64,000 nt of DNA from Microbacterium gallinarum (GTDB taxonomy: Bacteria > Actinomycetota > Actinomycetes > Actinomycetales > Microbacteriaceae): positions 27,518 through 91,517 of the forward strand of contig NZ_JACSPM010000001.1 in NCBI RefSeq assembly GCF_014837165.1, written 5' to 3'. This document shows positions 16,756-25,530 of the stretch, in pieces. The notes beneath the pieces are model-generated. The model was not told where the DNA came from and searched no databases. It was given only the letters and a program-made list of their open reading frames with translations. A program made the position numbers and the translations under genes. Position 1 is the stretch's first letter. Each line of letters opens with the position of its first letter.

Positions 16756-19035
16756 TCAGCCTTCGGCGGGAGCCTCGGGGCCCTCGCTCGCAGCGTCGCG
16801 ACCCTCCTGGTCGGCGGCCTCCTCGAGAACGGGCTCGAGGGAGAGCTTGCCGCGGTCGTCGATCTTGGTGATCCGGACGAGCAGCTTCTGTCCGACACCG
16901 AGCACGTCTTCGACGTTCTCGACGCGCTTTCCGCCGGCGAGCTTGCGGACCTCGCTGACGTGCAGCAGGCCGTCCTTGCCGGGCAGGAGCGAGATGAACG
17001 CGCCGAACGTCGCGATCTTCACGACGGTGCCGAGGAACTGCTCGCCGACCTCCGGGTTGGTGGGGTTGGCGATCGCATTGACCTGGGCACGGGCGGCCTC
17101 GGCCGACGGGCCGTCGGTCGCGCCGATGTAGACGGTGCCGTCCTCCTCGATGGAGATCTGAGCGCCGGTCTCATCCTGGATCGCGTTGATCGTCTTGCCC
17201 TTCGGGCCGATGAGCTCGCCGATCTTGTCGACCGGGATCTGCACGCTGATCACGCGCGGGGCGGTCGGAGCCATCTCGTCCGGCCCGTCGATCGCGGCGT
17301 TGAGGACGTTGAGGATCGTGAGGCGAGCCTCCTTGGCCTGGGTGAGCGCGGCGGCGAGGACCGACGACGGGATGCCGTCGAGCTTCGTGTCGAGCTGGAT
17401 CGCCGTGACGAACTCGCTCGTGCCGGCGACCTTGAAGTCCATGTCACCGAGGGCGTCCTCGGCGCCGAGGATGTCGGTCAGTGCCGCATAGCGGGTCTGA
17501 CCGTCGACCTCGTCGGACACGAGCCCCATCGCGATGCCGGCGACCGGAGCGCGCAGCGGCACACCGGCGTTCAGCAGCGACAGCGTCGAGGCGCAGACCG
17601 AGCCCATCGACGTCGAGCCGTTCGAGCTCAGCGCCTCCGAGACCTGGCGGATGGCGTACGGGAACTCCTCGCGGCTGGGCAGCACCGGCATGAGGGCGCG
17701 CTCGGCGAGGAAGCCGTGCCCGATCTCACGACGCTTGGGGCTGCCGACCCGGCCGGTCTCACCGGTCGAGTACGGCGGGAAGTTGTAGTGGTGCATGTAG
17801 CGCTTGCTCGTCGTGGGCGACAGCGAGTCGATCTGCTGCTCCATCTTGAGCATGTTCAGCGTCGTGACACCCAGGATCTGGGTCTCACCGCGCTGGAAGA
17901 TCGCCGAGCCGTGCACGCGCGGGATGACCTGCACCTCTGCGTCGAGCGGACGGATGTCGGCCAGGCCGCGCCCGTCGATGCGGACGCCCTCGGAGAGGAT
18001 GCGACCGCGCACGATCTTCTTGGTGACGGACTTGTATGCACCGCCGAACTCGGCTGCGGCCGATGCCGGCAGCTCGCCGGCGTCGATCGCCGCGGTGAGC
18101 TCCGCCTTGACACGGTCCTTGATCGCGTCGTCGGCGCTCTGGCGCTCCTGCTTGTCGGCGATCTGGTAGACGCCGACGAGCTCACCGTAGGCGCGCGAGT
18201 TCACGAATTCGAACGTCTCATCGGTGTAGGGCGGGAAGACGGGGTACACGCCGGGCTCGCGCGACGAGCTCGCAGCCATCTGGGCCTGGGCCTCGACGAG
18301 CTGCTTGAGGAACGGCTTGGCGGCCTCGAGGCCCTGCGCCACGATCTCCTCGTTCGGCTTGACGGCGCCACCCTTGATGAGGTTCCAGCTGTTCTCGGTG
18401 GCCTCGGCCTCGACCATCATGATCGCGACGTCGCCGTCGGGCAGGACGCGACCGGCGACCATGAGGTCGAAGACGGCCTCCTCGACCTGGGCCTGGTTCG
18501 GGAACGCGACCCACTGGTCGGCGTGCTCACCGTGGCCGGGGACGAGCGCGAGGCGCACACCGGCGATCGGGCCCGAGAACGGCAGGCCCGAGATCTGCGT
18601 CGACGCCGACGCGGCGTTGATCGCGAGCGCGTCGTAGTACTCGCCGGGTGCGATCGAGAGCACCGTCACGACGATCTGCACCTCGTTGCGGAGGCCGTCG
18701 ACGAACGAGGGACGCAGCGGGCGGTCGATGAGACGGCAGACGAGGATCGCCTCGGTGGAGGGGCGGCCCTCACGGCGGAAGAACGAGCCGGGGATCTTGC
18801 CCGCGGCGTACGAGCGCTCTTCGACGTCGACGGTCAGCGGGAAGAAGTCGAAGCCTTCGCGCGGGTGCTTGCCGGCGCTGGTGGCCGAGAGGAGCATCGT
18901 CTCCTCGTCGAGGTACGCGGCGACGGCACCCTGTGCCTGCTGCGCGAGGCGTCCGGTCTCGAACCGGACGGTGCGGGTGCCGAAGCGGCCGTTGTCGAGG
19001 ACGGCTTCGGCGGCGGTGATTTCAGGACCTTCCAA
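16756..19035 (-). CDS. pnp: Polyribonucleotide nucleotidyltransferase
   Basis: This 759-residue phosphorolytic 3'-5' exoribonuclease has two RNase PH-like domains (about residues 1-230 and 330-560), a KH domain with [15 protein letters not shown] near residue 600, and an S1 domain with [21 protein letters not shown] near residue 670. The acidic C-terminus is typical. It forms a trimer and degrades mRNA together with RNase J. Translation starts at a TTG (19035), with AAGGAG seven bases upstream, which is unusual for a highly expressed gene. rpsO, often next door, is here 15 kb away. The long leader is described separately. Confidence 0.95.
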   Translation of the reverse strand: MEGPEITAAEAVLDNGRFGTRTVRFETGRLAQQAQGAVAAYLDEETMLLSATSAGKHPREGFDFFPLTVDVEERSYAAGKIPGSFFRREGRPSTEAILVCRLIDRPLRPSFVDGLRNEVQIVVTVLSIAPGEYYDALAINAASASTQISGLPFSGPIAGVRLALVPGHGEHADQWVAFPNQAQVEEAVFDLMVAGRVLPDGDVAIMMVEAEATENSWNLIKGGAVKPNEEIVAQGLEAAKPFLKQLVEAQAQMAASSSREPGVYPVFPPYTDETFEFVNSRAYGELVGVYQIADKQERQSADDAIKDRVKAELTAAIDAGELPASAAAEFGGAYKSVTKKIVRGRILSEGVRIDGRGLADIRPLDAEVQVIPRVHGSAIFQRGETQILGVTTLNMLKMEQQIDSLSPTTSKRYMHHYNFPPYSTGETGRVGSPKRREIGHGFLAERALMPVLPSREEFPYAIRQVSEALSSNGSTSMGSVCASTLSLLNAGVPLRAPVAGIAMGLVSDEVDGQTRYAALTDILGAEDALGDMDFKVAGTSEFVTAIQLDTKLDGIPSSVLAAALTQAKEARLTILNVLNAAIDGPDEMAPTAPRVISVQIPVDKIGELIGPKGKTINAIQDETGAQISIEEDGTVYIGATDGPSAEAARAQVNAIANPTNPEVGEQFLGTVVKIATFGAFISLLPGKDGLLHVSEVRKLAGGKRVENVEDVLGVGQKLLVRITKIDDRGKLSLEPVLEEAADQEGRDAASEGPEAPAEG

Positions 19036-19039
19036 GAGG

Positions 19040-19290
19040 TCTCTCCTTCTTTGTTTAGCCTCGTCCGGCCGTGTGCCGGGCGAGGATCAATCGAAGGAGC
19101 AGGAACAGGCAGATCTCGGCGCGCGGCGATCGCCGCGGATGTCGCCAGCACTGGCCACCAGTAGAAATCCACCCGGCGCGAAGCGACGAGGAGACCACCA
19201 CAGGGGACCAGCTAGCTGCCGGCCTGCTCCGTGAGCTCATGTTGAATTGAGCGGATGCCGCGAGGGCAACCTTCCCGATCCTACCAGTGG
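19040..19290 (-). promoter_or_regulatory. Long structured leader of pnp, Actino-pnp motif candidate
   Basis: The 314 bases before pnp hold no gene. On the minus strand a TAGGAT box (complement near 19280) could start a leader of over 200 bases. It includes a perfect 16-base palindrome CGCGGCGATCGCCGCG (19122-19137), the hairpin GCCAGTGCTGGC next to it, and the segment GGTGGTCTCCTCGTCGCTTC. A structured element called the Actino-pnp RNA motif is known in this position in actinobacteria, and I believe this is one. I recognise it by position and general look, not by a covariance model. Confidence 0.5.
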
Positions 19291-19337
19291 CTGCCCGTTC
19301 CGGCGGAAATGCCTGGCGCCGGACCGGCCCCGGTGCC

Positions 19338-19343
19338 TAGGGT
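19338..19343 (+). promoter_or_regulatory. -10 box of the DUF5302 gene
   Basis: TAGGGT lies six bases before the ATG at 19350. Confidence 0.6.
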
Positions 19344-19349
19344 GGGGTC

Positions 19350-19532
19350 ATGAGCACCGACGAGAAGCCGGCGGGCGCGGCATCCGATGAGATGAAGCGC
19401 AAGTTCAAGGAAGCACTCGACAAGAAGAACTCGCAGCATCGAGAGGGCGAGCAGCACCTCGACGGCGATTCCGCCGTTCACGGCACCCATGGCGCCGTGA
19501 CGAAGCGGGAGTTCCGCCGCAAGAGCGGGTGA
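19350..19532 (+). CDS. DUF5302 family small protein
   Basis: This 60-residue hydrophilic protein matches DUF5302, a small actinobacterial family of unknown function. It starts MSTDEKPAGAASDEMKRKF, has a lysine-rich predicted helix (KFKEALDKKNSQHREGE) and a basic tail TKREFRRKSG. There is no membrane segment. A leaderless start at 19350 is supported by the TAGGGT box. It lies 13 bases upstream of the next small gene and is probably co-transcribed with it. Confidence 0.75.
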   Translation: MSTDEKPAGAASDEMKRKFKEALDKKNSQHREGEQHLDGDSAVHGTHGAVTKREFRRKSG

Positions 19533-19545
19533 CCGGGAGGTCGGC

Positions 19546-19731
19546 ATGAGTGATTTCCGGGAGCGCATCCCCGACGACGAGCGCGACGTGCCGCTCGACG
19601 ACGACACGGAGTTCGAGCTGCCGCCGGCCACGCTCGATCCGATGGAGTCCGTCGAGGACCAGATGGACGAACTCGACCTCGAGGAGCGCGAATCAGCGAT
19701 CGAGTCGGGCGAGCTCGATCCCGGGGCGTGA
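19546..19731 (+). CDS. Small acidic protein of unknown function
   Basis: This 61-residue protein is strongly acidic: more than a third of residues are Asp or Glu, for example DDERDVPLDDDTEFELPP and LDLEERESAIESGELD. I do not recognise a family. It is preceded by GGGAGG seven bases before the ATG, which argues that it is really translated. It sits between the DUF5302 gene and a membrane protein gene, whose GTG start overlaps its stop codon (GTGA), so the three form a small operon. Confidence 0.65.
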   Translation: MSDFRERIPDDERDVPLDDDTEFELPPATLDPMESVEDQMDELDLEERESAIESGELDPGA

Positions 19732-20393
19732 GCGGCGGCCCCGACCGGGTCACGCGCCTGCGGCGTGAGGCCTGGGGCTTCGCGATCGGCTCGCTGTGCT
19801 TCCTTGCCGGCTCGCTGCCGTTCTACGCGGACTGGGCGGGGACCGTCTGGACCAACGTCACCTTCTTCGTCGGATCGATCTTCTTCACGCTCGCCGCGCT
19901 CATCCAGCTGGTGCTGAGCGGTCGCCGCCCACCGCGGGGCGACACGAATCGCGCCGACCGAGCCGACTGGTGGGCCGCGGCGATCCAGTTCGCCGGCACC
20001 CTGCTGTTCAACGTCTCCACGCTGGGCGCTCTGCTGGCGGCGATCGCCCGACCCGACGCCGTCGGGGTGGGGTGGCGGCCCGATGCATGGGGCTCGGCGG
20101 CGTTCCTGATCTCGAGCGCGCTCGGGGTGGCGGCCACGCGGGAGCGCGAGCGGCTGTGGGACCGCGATGCGCGAACGTGGCACGGCACGGGCCTCAACAT
20201 GCTCGGCTCCATCGCGTTCGGCGTGTCGGCAGTGGCGGCGTACGTGGTGCCTTCCACCGGCGACCTCGTCAGCGAGCGGTGGACGAACCTCGGCACGGCG
20301 ATCGGGGCGATCTGCTTCTTCACCGCAGCGGTGCTCTCGCGCCGCGAGATCCCTGCGACGGACTCCGCACTCCGAGTCCCCGGTCAGCGCTAG
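19728..20393 (+). CDS. YrhK-domain membrane protein
   Basis: This 221-residue membrane protein has five or six helices. Two similar halves each carry a segment of the YrhK type: GSLCFLAGSLPFYADW followed by FFVGSIFFTLAALIQL, and later NMLGSIAFGVSAVAAYVV followed by IGAICFFTAAVLSRRE. The YrhK domain is a predicted membrane unit of unknown function. Translation is coupled to the small acidic protein through a GTGA overlap. A bidirectional hairpin at 20413-20438 separates it from convergent dctA. Confidence 0.7.
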   Translation: MSGGPDRVTRLRREAWGFAIGSLCFLAGSLPFYADWAGTVWTNVTFFVGSIFFTLAALIQLVLSGRRPPRGDTNRADRADWWAAAIQFAGTLLFNVSTLGALLAAIARPDAVGVGWRPDAWGSAAFLISSALGVAATRERERLWDRDARTWHGTGLNMLGSIAFGVSAVAAYVVPSTGDLVSERWTNLGTAIGAICFFTAAVLSRREIPATDSALRVPGQR

Positions 20394-20412
20394 GCCGCCC
20401 GGACGGCCGTGA

Positions 20413-20438
20413 GCCCGCCTGCGCACGCGCGCAGACGG
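20413..20438. terminator. Bidirectional hairpin between the YrhK gene and dctA
   Basis: GCCCG and CTGCGC on the left pair with GCGCAG and CGGGC on the right, with one bulged base on each side and a two-base centre. It lies between two convergent stop codons. Confidence 0.5.
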
Positions 20439-20454
20439 GCCCCGGCGGGTCAAC

Positions 20455-21903
20455 TCAGCGGCTGAGCAGCTCGCGCTGCCGAGACCGCTCCTCCTTCGCC
20501 CCCGCCTCGGCGACGGCGGCCTCCTCCAGGCCTTGCAGGCCGACCGCGCCCGCATCCTCGGACATGCCGTCGTGGTCGTCGCCCGAGAGCGTGGTCTCGT
20601 CGAAGGGCAGCTCGCCGGCGAGCACTCGGCGGGCGCGCGACGCGTCGAACTCCTTCGTCCACGTGCCGATGAGGACCGTGGCGACGGCGTTGCCGGTGAA
20701 GTTGGTGAGCGCGCGGCCCTCCGACATGAAGCGGTCGATGCCCACGATGACGCCGACGCCGTTGACCAGATCGGGACGGTACGCCTGCAGTCCGCCCGCG
20801 AGCGTCGCCAGACCCGCTCCGGTCACTCCGGCCGCACCCTTCGACGCGATGATCATGAAGACCAGCAGCCCGATCTGCTCGCCGATCGACATCGGAGCGC
20901 CCATGCCGCTCGCGATGAACAGCGATGCCATGGTCAGGTAGATCGCCGTTCCGTCCAGGTTGAACGAGTAGCCGGTGGGAACGGTGATGCCCACGACCGG
21001 CTTGGAGACGCCGAGGTGCTCCATCTTCGCGATGAGGCGGGGCAGCGCCGACTCCGAGGACGACGTGCCGACGATCAGCAGGTACTCGCGGGCCAGGTAC
21101 TTCACCAGGCTGAAGATGTTCACTCGCGTGACTGCGTAGAGCAGGGTGCCCAGCACGCCGACGATGAAGACGACGCAGGTGATGTAGAACGCGATCATGA
21201 GGGTGCCCAGCGCCCAGATCGCGGCGACGCCGGTGTTGCCGACGACCGCGGCGATCGCGCCGAACGCGCCGATCGGCGCGAGCCACAGGATCATGCCCAG
21301 GATGCGGAAGACGAGCGCCTGCAGGTGCTTGACGGCGTTCATGATCGGCTCGCCCTTCGCGCCCATCTGCTGCAGCGCGAAGCCGACGAGGAGCGCGATG
21401 AAGAGCACCTGCAGAACGCTCTCGCCGATGAACGCCGAGAAGAACGTGGTGGGGATGATGCCGAGGATGAACTCCTGCGTCGTCTTGGCTTCGGCGACCG
21501 CCTCGTAGGTCGAATCGGCCATGTTCAGGCCCTCGCCGGGGTGCAGGAGGTTGCCGACCACGAGCCCGATCGCGAGCGCGAAGGTCGACATGACCATGAA
21601 GTACAGCAGCGCCAGCCCGCCGATCTTGCCGACTGTGGCCGCCTTCGCGATCGACCCGACCCCGACCACGATCGTGCAGAAGATGATCGGGGCGATCATC
21701 ATCTTGATCAGTCCGACGAACGCCTCGCCCAGGGGCTTCAGCGCCACGCCGACCTCGGGCCAGACGAGGCCCACGATCGCGCCCAGCACGACCGCGATGA
21801 TCACGGAGACATAGAGCCACGTGTGCTTGTCCCACGACCGCTTGCCGCGCCTCCAGTTGAAGCCGGGCAGTGTGAACGAAGTTGTCCGTGTGGAAAGAGC
21901 CAT
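20455..21903 (-). CDS. dctA: C4-dicarboxylate:cation symporter
   Basis: This 482-residue transporter belongs to the dicarboxylate/amino acid:cation symporter family. Eight membrane helices and two re-entrant loops are expected; the serine-rich tip SSSESALPRL and the substrate/sodium site YSFNLDGTAIYL are both present. Likely substrates are succinate, fumarate and malate. The ATG at 21903 has AGGAGG five bases upstream; an ATG three bases earlier would be too close to it. The divergent sensor kinase and regulator at 22050-23986 are of the CitA/DctB type and probably control this gene. A 50-residue acidic tail is variable. Confidence 0.92.
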   Translation of the reverse strand: MALSTRTTSFTLPGFNWRRGKRSWDKHTWLYVSVIIAVVLGAIVGLVWPEVGVALKPLGEAFVGLIKMMIAPIIFCTIVVGVGSIAKAATVGKIGGLALLYFMVMSTFALAIGLVVGNLLHPGEGLNMADSTYEAVAEAKTTQEFILGIIPTTFFSAFIGESVLQVLFIALLVGFALQQMGAKGEPIMNAVKHLQALVFRILGMILWLAPIGAFGAIAAVVGNTGVAAIWALGTLMIAFYITCVVFIVGVLGTLLYAVTRVNIFSLVKYLAREYLLIVGTSSSESALPRLIAKMEHLGVSKPVVGITVPTGYSFNLDGTAIYLTMASLFIASGMGAPMSIGEQIGLLVFMIIASKGAAGVTGAGLATLAGGLQAYRPDLVNGVGVIVGIDRFMSEGRALTNFTGNAVATVLIGTWTKEFDASRARRVLAGELPFDETTLSGDDHDGMSEDAGAVGLQGLEEAAVAEAGAKEERSRQRELLSR

Positions 21904-22049
21904 CATCGCCTCCTGGTGAAACGTCGTTGTCCAGATCCGGCGGGCATCGGTCCTGCCGGTGACACCAGGGTGCGGCGCGTCGCGGGTTGCGACGAGTTGT
22001 GGTCGTATTGGTCGCAGCGGATGCCGCGCCATCCGCATGAGGAGGACTC

Positions 22050-23309
22050 TTGGGCGAGGCGACCCCGCAGGGCAGCGCCGCTTCGCGCGTCTTCCTCGTG
22101 GTCGTGGTGTCGGTGGCGGCGCTGGTGGCGGTGCTCGCCGTGGTGCTGATCCTCGACGCCCAGCGCGCCGCCCGCACCGAGGCGGAGGAGGTCACGCGCG
22201 CCGTGGCAGAGTCTCTCGCCGTGATGCCGCAGGTCATGTCGGACGTGACCGGGGCCGAGGCATCCGCTCGTCTTCAACCGGTCGCCGTCGATGTCATGGA
22301 GCACGCGCACGTCGACTTCGTGACGATCATGACGTCGGACGGCGTGCGCGTGACGCACCGGGATCCGGCCGAGATCGGACGCGCGTACATCGGCACCATC
22401 CCCGGATCCGCCGTGACGGCGACCGAGGAGTACACCGGCACGCTCGGCCCGTCGGTGCGCACGATCGCGCCCATCCTGCGTGACGGCGACGTGGTGGGCT
22501 GGGTCGCGGTGGGTGTGACGATCGGCAGTATCGCGTCGGACATCGTGCCCCGCCTGCCGTTCGTCGTGTCGATCACCCTCGCGGTGCTCGCGGCCGGCCT
22601 GCTGGGCGCGGTCCTCGCCCGCCAGACCACACGCCGCGTGGCCGGCGACCTCCCCGCGGGCACCATCCGCGACGCCGTCGCCTCGTACGAGTCGATGCGG
22701 ACGCTCGGCGAGGCGCTTCGAGCGCAGACCCACGAGCACGGGAACCGCATGCACACGGCCGTGTCCCTGCTCGAGCTCGGGCGCACGCAGGAGGCGATCG
22801 ACCTGCTCACCGAGACCTCGCGACAGAGCCAGGTGCTCGTGGACCAGGTCGCCGCGGGCCGGCTCGGCGATCCGACGGTGGGCGCGCTGCTCCTCGGCAA
22901 GTCCGCACAGGCACGCGAGCGCGGCGTCGAGTGGAGCGCCGACATCGATCCTGAGGCGCCGCGCAGCCCGCTGTCGCCCGTCGACGCCGTGTCGGTCGTG
23001 GGCAACCTCATCGACAACGCCCTCGACGCCGCGGCGGCCGGTGACCCACCCCGCTGGGTCCGCGTGGAGTTCACGGCGGCGGACGACGGCCGTCTGCGGA
23101 TCGCCGTGTCCGACAGCGGAGAGGGGGTGCGGGACGAGCTCGCCGAGCGCGTGTTCGAGCACGGGTTCTCGACCAAGCCGGCGGGGACGGAGGGGCGCGG
23201 CGTGGGGTTGGCCCTGGTGCGCTCCATCGTCGACGGCGCGGGTGGGACGGTCCGGATCTCCGCCGACCCGACCGCATTCACCGTCACGCTTCCGGCGGGG
23301 TCGCCGTGA
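22050..23309 (+). CDS. Sensor histidine kinase, CitA/DcuS type
   Basis: This 419-residue kinase has a membrane helix at about residues 13-36, an extracellular sensor domain (about 37-165, with MTSDGVRVTHRDPAEIG typical of carboxylate-sensing PAS-like folds), a second helix (about 172-195), and a cytoplasmic kinase part. The phosphorylated histidine is in RAQTHEHGNRMHTA; the ATPase has GNLIDNALDAA and DSGEGV. It starts at a TTG with AGGAGG four bases upstream. It overlaps the regulator gene (GTGA) and is divergent from dctA, 146 bases away, so C4-dicarboxylate sensing is the best guess. Confidence 0.88.
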   Translation: MGEATPQGSAASRVFLVVVVSVAALVAVLAVVLILDAQRAARTEAEEVTRAVAESLAVMPQVMSDVTGAEASARLQPVAVDVMEHAHVDFVTIMTSDGVRVTHRDPAEIGRAYIGTIPGSAVTATEEYTGTLGPSVRTIAPILRDGDVVGWVAVGVTIGSIASDIVPRLPFVVSITLAVLAAGLLGAVLARQTTRRVAGDLPAGTIRDAVASYESMRTLGEALRAQTHEHGNRMHTAVSLLELGRTQEAIDLLTETSRQSQVLVDQVAAGRLGDPTVGALLLGKSAQARERGVEWSADIDPEAPRSPLSPVDAVSVVGNLIDNALDAAAAGDPPRWVRVEFTAADDGRLRIAVSDSGEGVRDELAERVFEHGFSTKPAGTEGRGVGLALVRSIVDGAGGTVRISADPTAFTVTLPAGSP

Positions 23310-23986
23310 TCCGCGTTCTCCTCGTCGACGATGACGCGCTGACGCTCGAGCTGCATCGGTCCTACATCGAGCGGCTCGACGGCTTCGGGGTGACCGGAGA
23401 GTGCACAGGCGCGCGCGCCGCGATCACCGCGCTCGTCGACCGCGGTGACGACTTCGACCTCGTGCTGCTCGACATCACGATGCCGGACGGCACCGGGGTC
23501 GACGTGCTGCGCCGGGTCCGCGCGCGCGGCGCACGGGTCGACGTCGTGGCGATCACCGGCGTGCGCGACGCCGAGGTCGTGCGCACGATGGTCGGGCTGG
23601 GGGTCGCCCAGTACCTGGTGAAGCCATTCACCTTCGCGACGTTCCGGGAGCGCATGGAGCAGTACCGCGAGTTCCGCCGTCGTGCGGAGCAGGCCGCCGG
23701 CACCGCGACCCAGAGCGAGATCGATGCCCTGCTCGGCGCCCTGCGCCCTGCGACCTCGGTCGCGCTTCCCAAGGGCCTCTCGTCGGCGACGCTCGAGCGT
23801 GTGACCCAGGACGTACGGGAGAACGGACCGGTGTCGGCGGGAGAGGCGGCGCAGCGGCTCGGGATCTCCCGCGTGTCGGCGCGACGCTACCTCGAGCACC
23901 TCGCAGCGGTGGGACGCGTGGCGCGCTCGCCGCGCTACGGGACACCGGGGCGGCCCGAATCGGAGTACGCGTGGAGCGGGGGGTAG
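23306..23986 (+). CDS. Response regulator, CitB/DcuR type
   Basis: This 226-residue regulator has a receiver domain with the phospho-accepting aspartate in LVLLDITMPDG and the conserved lysine in YLVKPF, followed by a helix-turn-helix with SAGEAAQRLGISRVSARRYLEHL near residues 178-200. That layout is typical of regulators of citrate and C4-dicarboxylate transport. It is translationally coupled to the sensor kinase by a GTGA overlap. The expected target is the 146-base region between the kinase gene and dctA. Confidence 0.9.
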   Translation: MIRVLLVDDDALTLELHRSYIERLDGFGVTGECTGARAAITALVDRGDDFDLVLLDITMPDGTGVDVLRRVRARGARVDVVAITGVRDAEVVRTMVGLGVAQYLVKPFTFATFRERMEQYREFRRRAEQAAGTATQSEIDALLGALRPATSVALPKGLSSATLERVTQDVRENGPVSAGEAAQRLGISRVSARRYLEHLAAVGRVARSPRYGTPGRPESEYAWSGG

Positions 23987-24021
23987 CCCCCGATGTCGGC
24001 GGCGCACGTCAGGATGGACCC

Positions 24022-24852
24022 GTGGCGAACGCGACCCCGACCGGCTACGACGACGACTTCCTCGGCATCCCGCTCCCGCTCCCCCGCCCTGTCGGCGACA
24101 CAGCCGTGCGGGCGCTGACCTACCCGAGATTCACCGTGCTGCTCGCGCCGCAGCGCCGCCTCGCCGCGGTCACCGGCGTCAACATCGACGGCGCGACGCT
24201 GCGCGATGTCGCGCGCACCGGAGAGTGGCACCTCGACGCGCGAGTCCCCGCCGCGGAGCAGGCGGGGCCGTCGGTGTACGCCGACAACGACCTCGACCGC
24301 GGCCACCTCGTGCGTCGGCGCGACCCGGGGTGGGGCACGGCCGCCGAGGCCCGCGCAGCCACCGAGGCGACCTTCGTGTACACGAACGCCGCCCCTCAGG
24401 CGGGTGCGTTCAATCAGTCGAAAGAGCTGTGGCTCGGGCTCGAAGACCACGTTCTGGCCTACGCCGACACCGCCGATCACCGGGTCAGCGTGTTCACTGC
24501 GCCGGTGCTGGCGCCCGAGGATCCCGAGTACCGCGGAGTGCAGATCCCCCGTCGGTTCTTCAAGGTCGCGGCCTGGGCGGCGTCGGGTGACGCCGACCCC
24601 CGACTGCTCCGCCTCGAGGCTGCGGGTTTCGTGCTCGACCAGTCCGACCTGATCGACACGTCGCAGGGAGCCCTCGCCGTGTCGAGACTCGGCGGCTTCC
24701 GCACCTTCCAGGTGCCGATCGCCGACATCGAGGCCCTGACCGACGTCGACTTCGGGCCGCTCGTCGACGCGGACGTGCTGCAGCCGGTCGCGGTGCGCGG
24801 AGAGAGCGCGTGGCGCCCCCTCCGCACAGCCGACGACGTCGTGCTCGGCTGA
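24022..24852 (+). CDS. DNA/RNA non-specific endonuclease
   Basis: This 276-residue protein belongs to the NUC1/EndoG-like nucleases. The active-site motif DRGH is in NDLDRGHLVRRRDP, and the magnesium-binding asparagine region is FVYTNAAPQAGAFNQS followed by WLGLEDHVLAYA. The family is usually secreted or imported; here the N-terminus (VANATPTGYDDDF) shows no signal peptide, so it may act in the cytoplasm or leave by another route. I chose the GTG at 24022, with CAGGAT six bases before it. The gene follows the regulator by 35 bases and converges with the flavin reductase gene. Confidence 0.85.
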   Translation: MANATPTGYDDDFLGIPLPLPRPVGDTAVRALTYPRFTVLLAPQRRLAAVTGVNIDGATLRDVARTGEWHLDARVPAAEQAGPSVYADNDLDRGHLVRRRDPGWGTAAEARAATEATFVYTNAAPQAGAFNQSKELWLGLEDHVLAYADTADHRVSVFTAPVLAPEDPEYRGVQIPRRFFKVAAWAASGDADPRLLRLEAAGFVLDQSDLIDTSQGALAVSRLGGFRTFQVPIADIEALTDVDFGPLVDADVLQPVAVRGESAWRPLRTADDVVLG

Positions 24853-24854
24853 GG

Positions 24855-25529
24855 CTACTCCCCGGCCAGGCCGCCGAGGAGATGCCCGAAGGATCGGCCC
24901 TCGCCGAGGTAGTTCGCGGGGTCGAACGGGTCCTCGTTCCTGGCCGGCTCGCGGCGCGCGATGGCGTCTGCCAGCTCGCGCGCGCCACGATCGACCCGCT
25001 CGCCCAGCGGCGCGACCTGGTCGCCTGCGGCGCCCCAGTCGCTCGACGCGGCGAACACGCCCGTCGAGACCGGCTCGGCGTGGAGGTAGGTGAACAGCGG
25101 CCGGATGGCGTAGTCGATCGCGAGCGAGTGCCGGGCGGTTCCGGCGTTCGCGCCGATGAGCACCGGCTTGCCCGTGAGCGCGTCGGGGTCGAGCACGTCG
25201 ATGAACGACTTGAACAGGCCCGAGTAGCTCGTCGAGAAGATCGGCGTCACGGCGATGACCGCATCAGCGGAGACGACCGCGTTCACCATCGACTCGAGGG
25301 CCGGCGGCGCGAAGCCGGTGAGCAGGTTGTTGGTGATGTCGTGCGCGTAGTCGCGCAGCTCGAACACGTCGACCTCCGCCGCGATGTCGCGCGCGGCGAG
25401 CTCCTTCACGGTCGCGGACGCCAGGCGATCGGCCAGCAGCCGGGTCGACGAGGGGTTGGACAGGCCGGCCGAGACGACGGCGACGCGGCGGGCTGCGCGC
25501 GACGCGGCTGCTCCAGCACCTGAGGTCAT
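24855..25529 (-). CDS. CE1759-type FMN reductase
   Basis: This 224-residue flavodoxin-fold protein is an NAD(P)H-dependent FMN reductase. The flavin phosphate loop is VSAGLSNPSSTRLLADR and the second flavin segment is AVTPIFSTSYSGLFKSFID. It belongs to the CE1759 family that is encoded next to CE1758-type flavin-dependent monooxygenases, as here: its ATG lies one base after the monooxygenase stop codon region, with AAGGAGG six bases upstream. It presumably supplies reduced FMN to that partner. Confidence 0.88.
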   Translation of the reverse strand: MTSGAGAAASRAARRVAVVSAGLSNPSSTRLLADRLASATVKELAARDIAAEVDVFELRDYAHDITNNLLTGFAPPALESMVNAVVSADAVIAVTPIFSTSYSGLFKSFIDVLDPDALTGKPVLIGANAGTARHSLAIDYAIRPLFTYLHAEPVSTGVFAASSDWGAAGDQVAPLGERVDRGARELADAIARREPARNEDPFDPANYLGEGRSFGHLLGGLAGE

Positions 25530-25530
25530 G

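Noticed and set aside
16702..19164. An 820-codon open frame on the plus strand opposite pnp
   Set aside because: Same antisense composition. pnp is fully conserved on the other strand, including KH and S1 domains.
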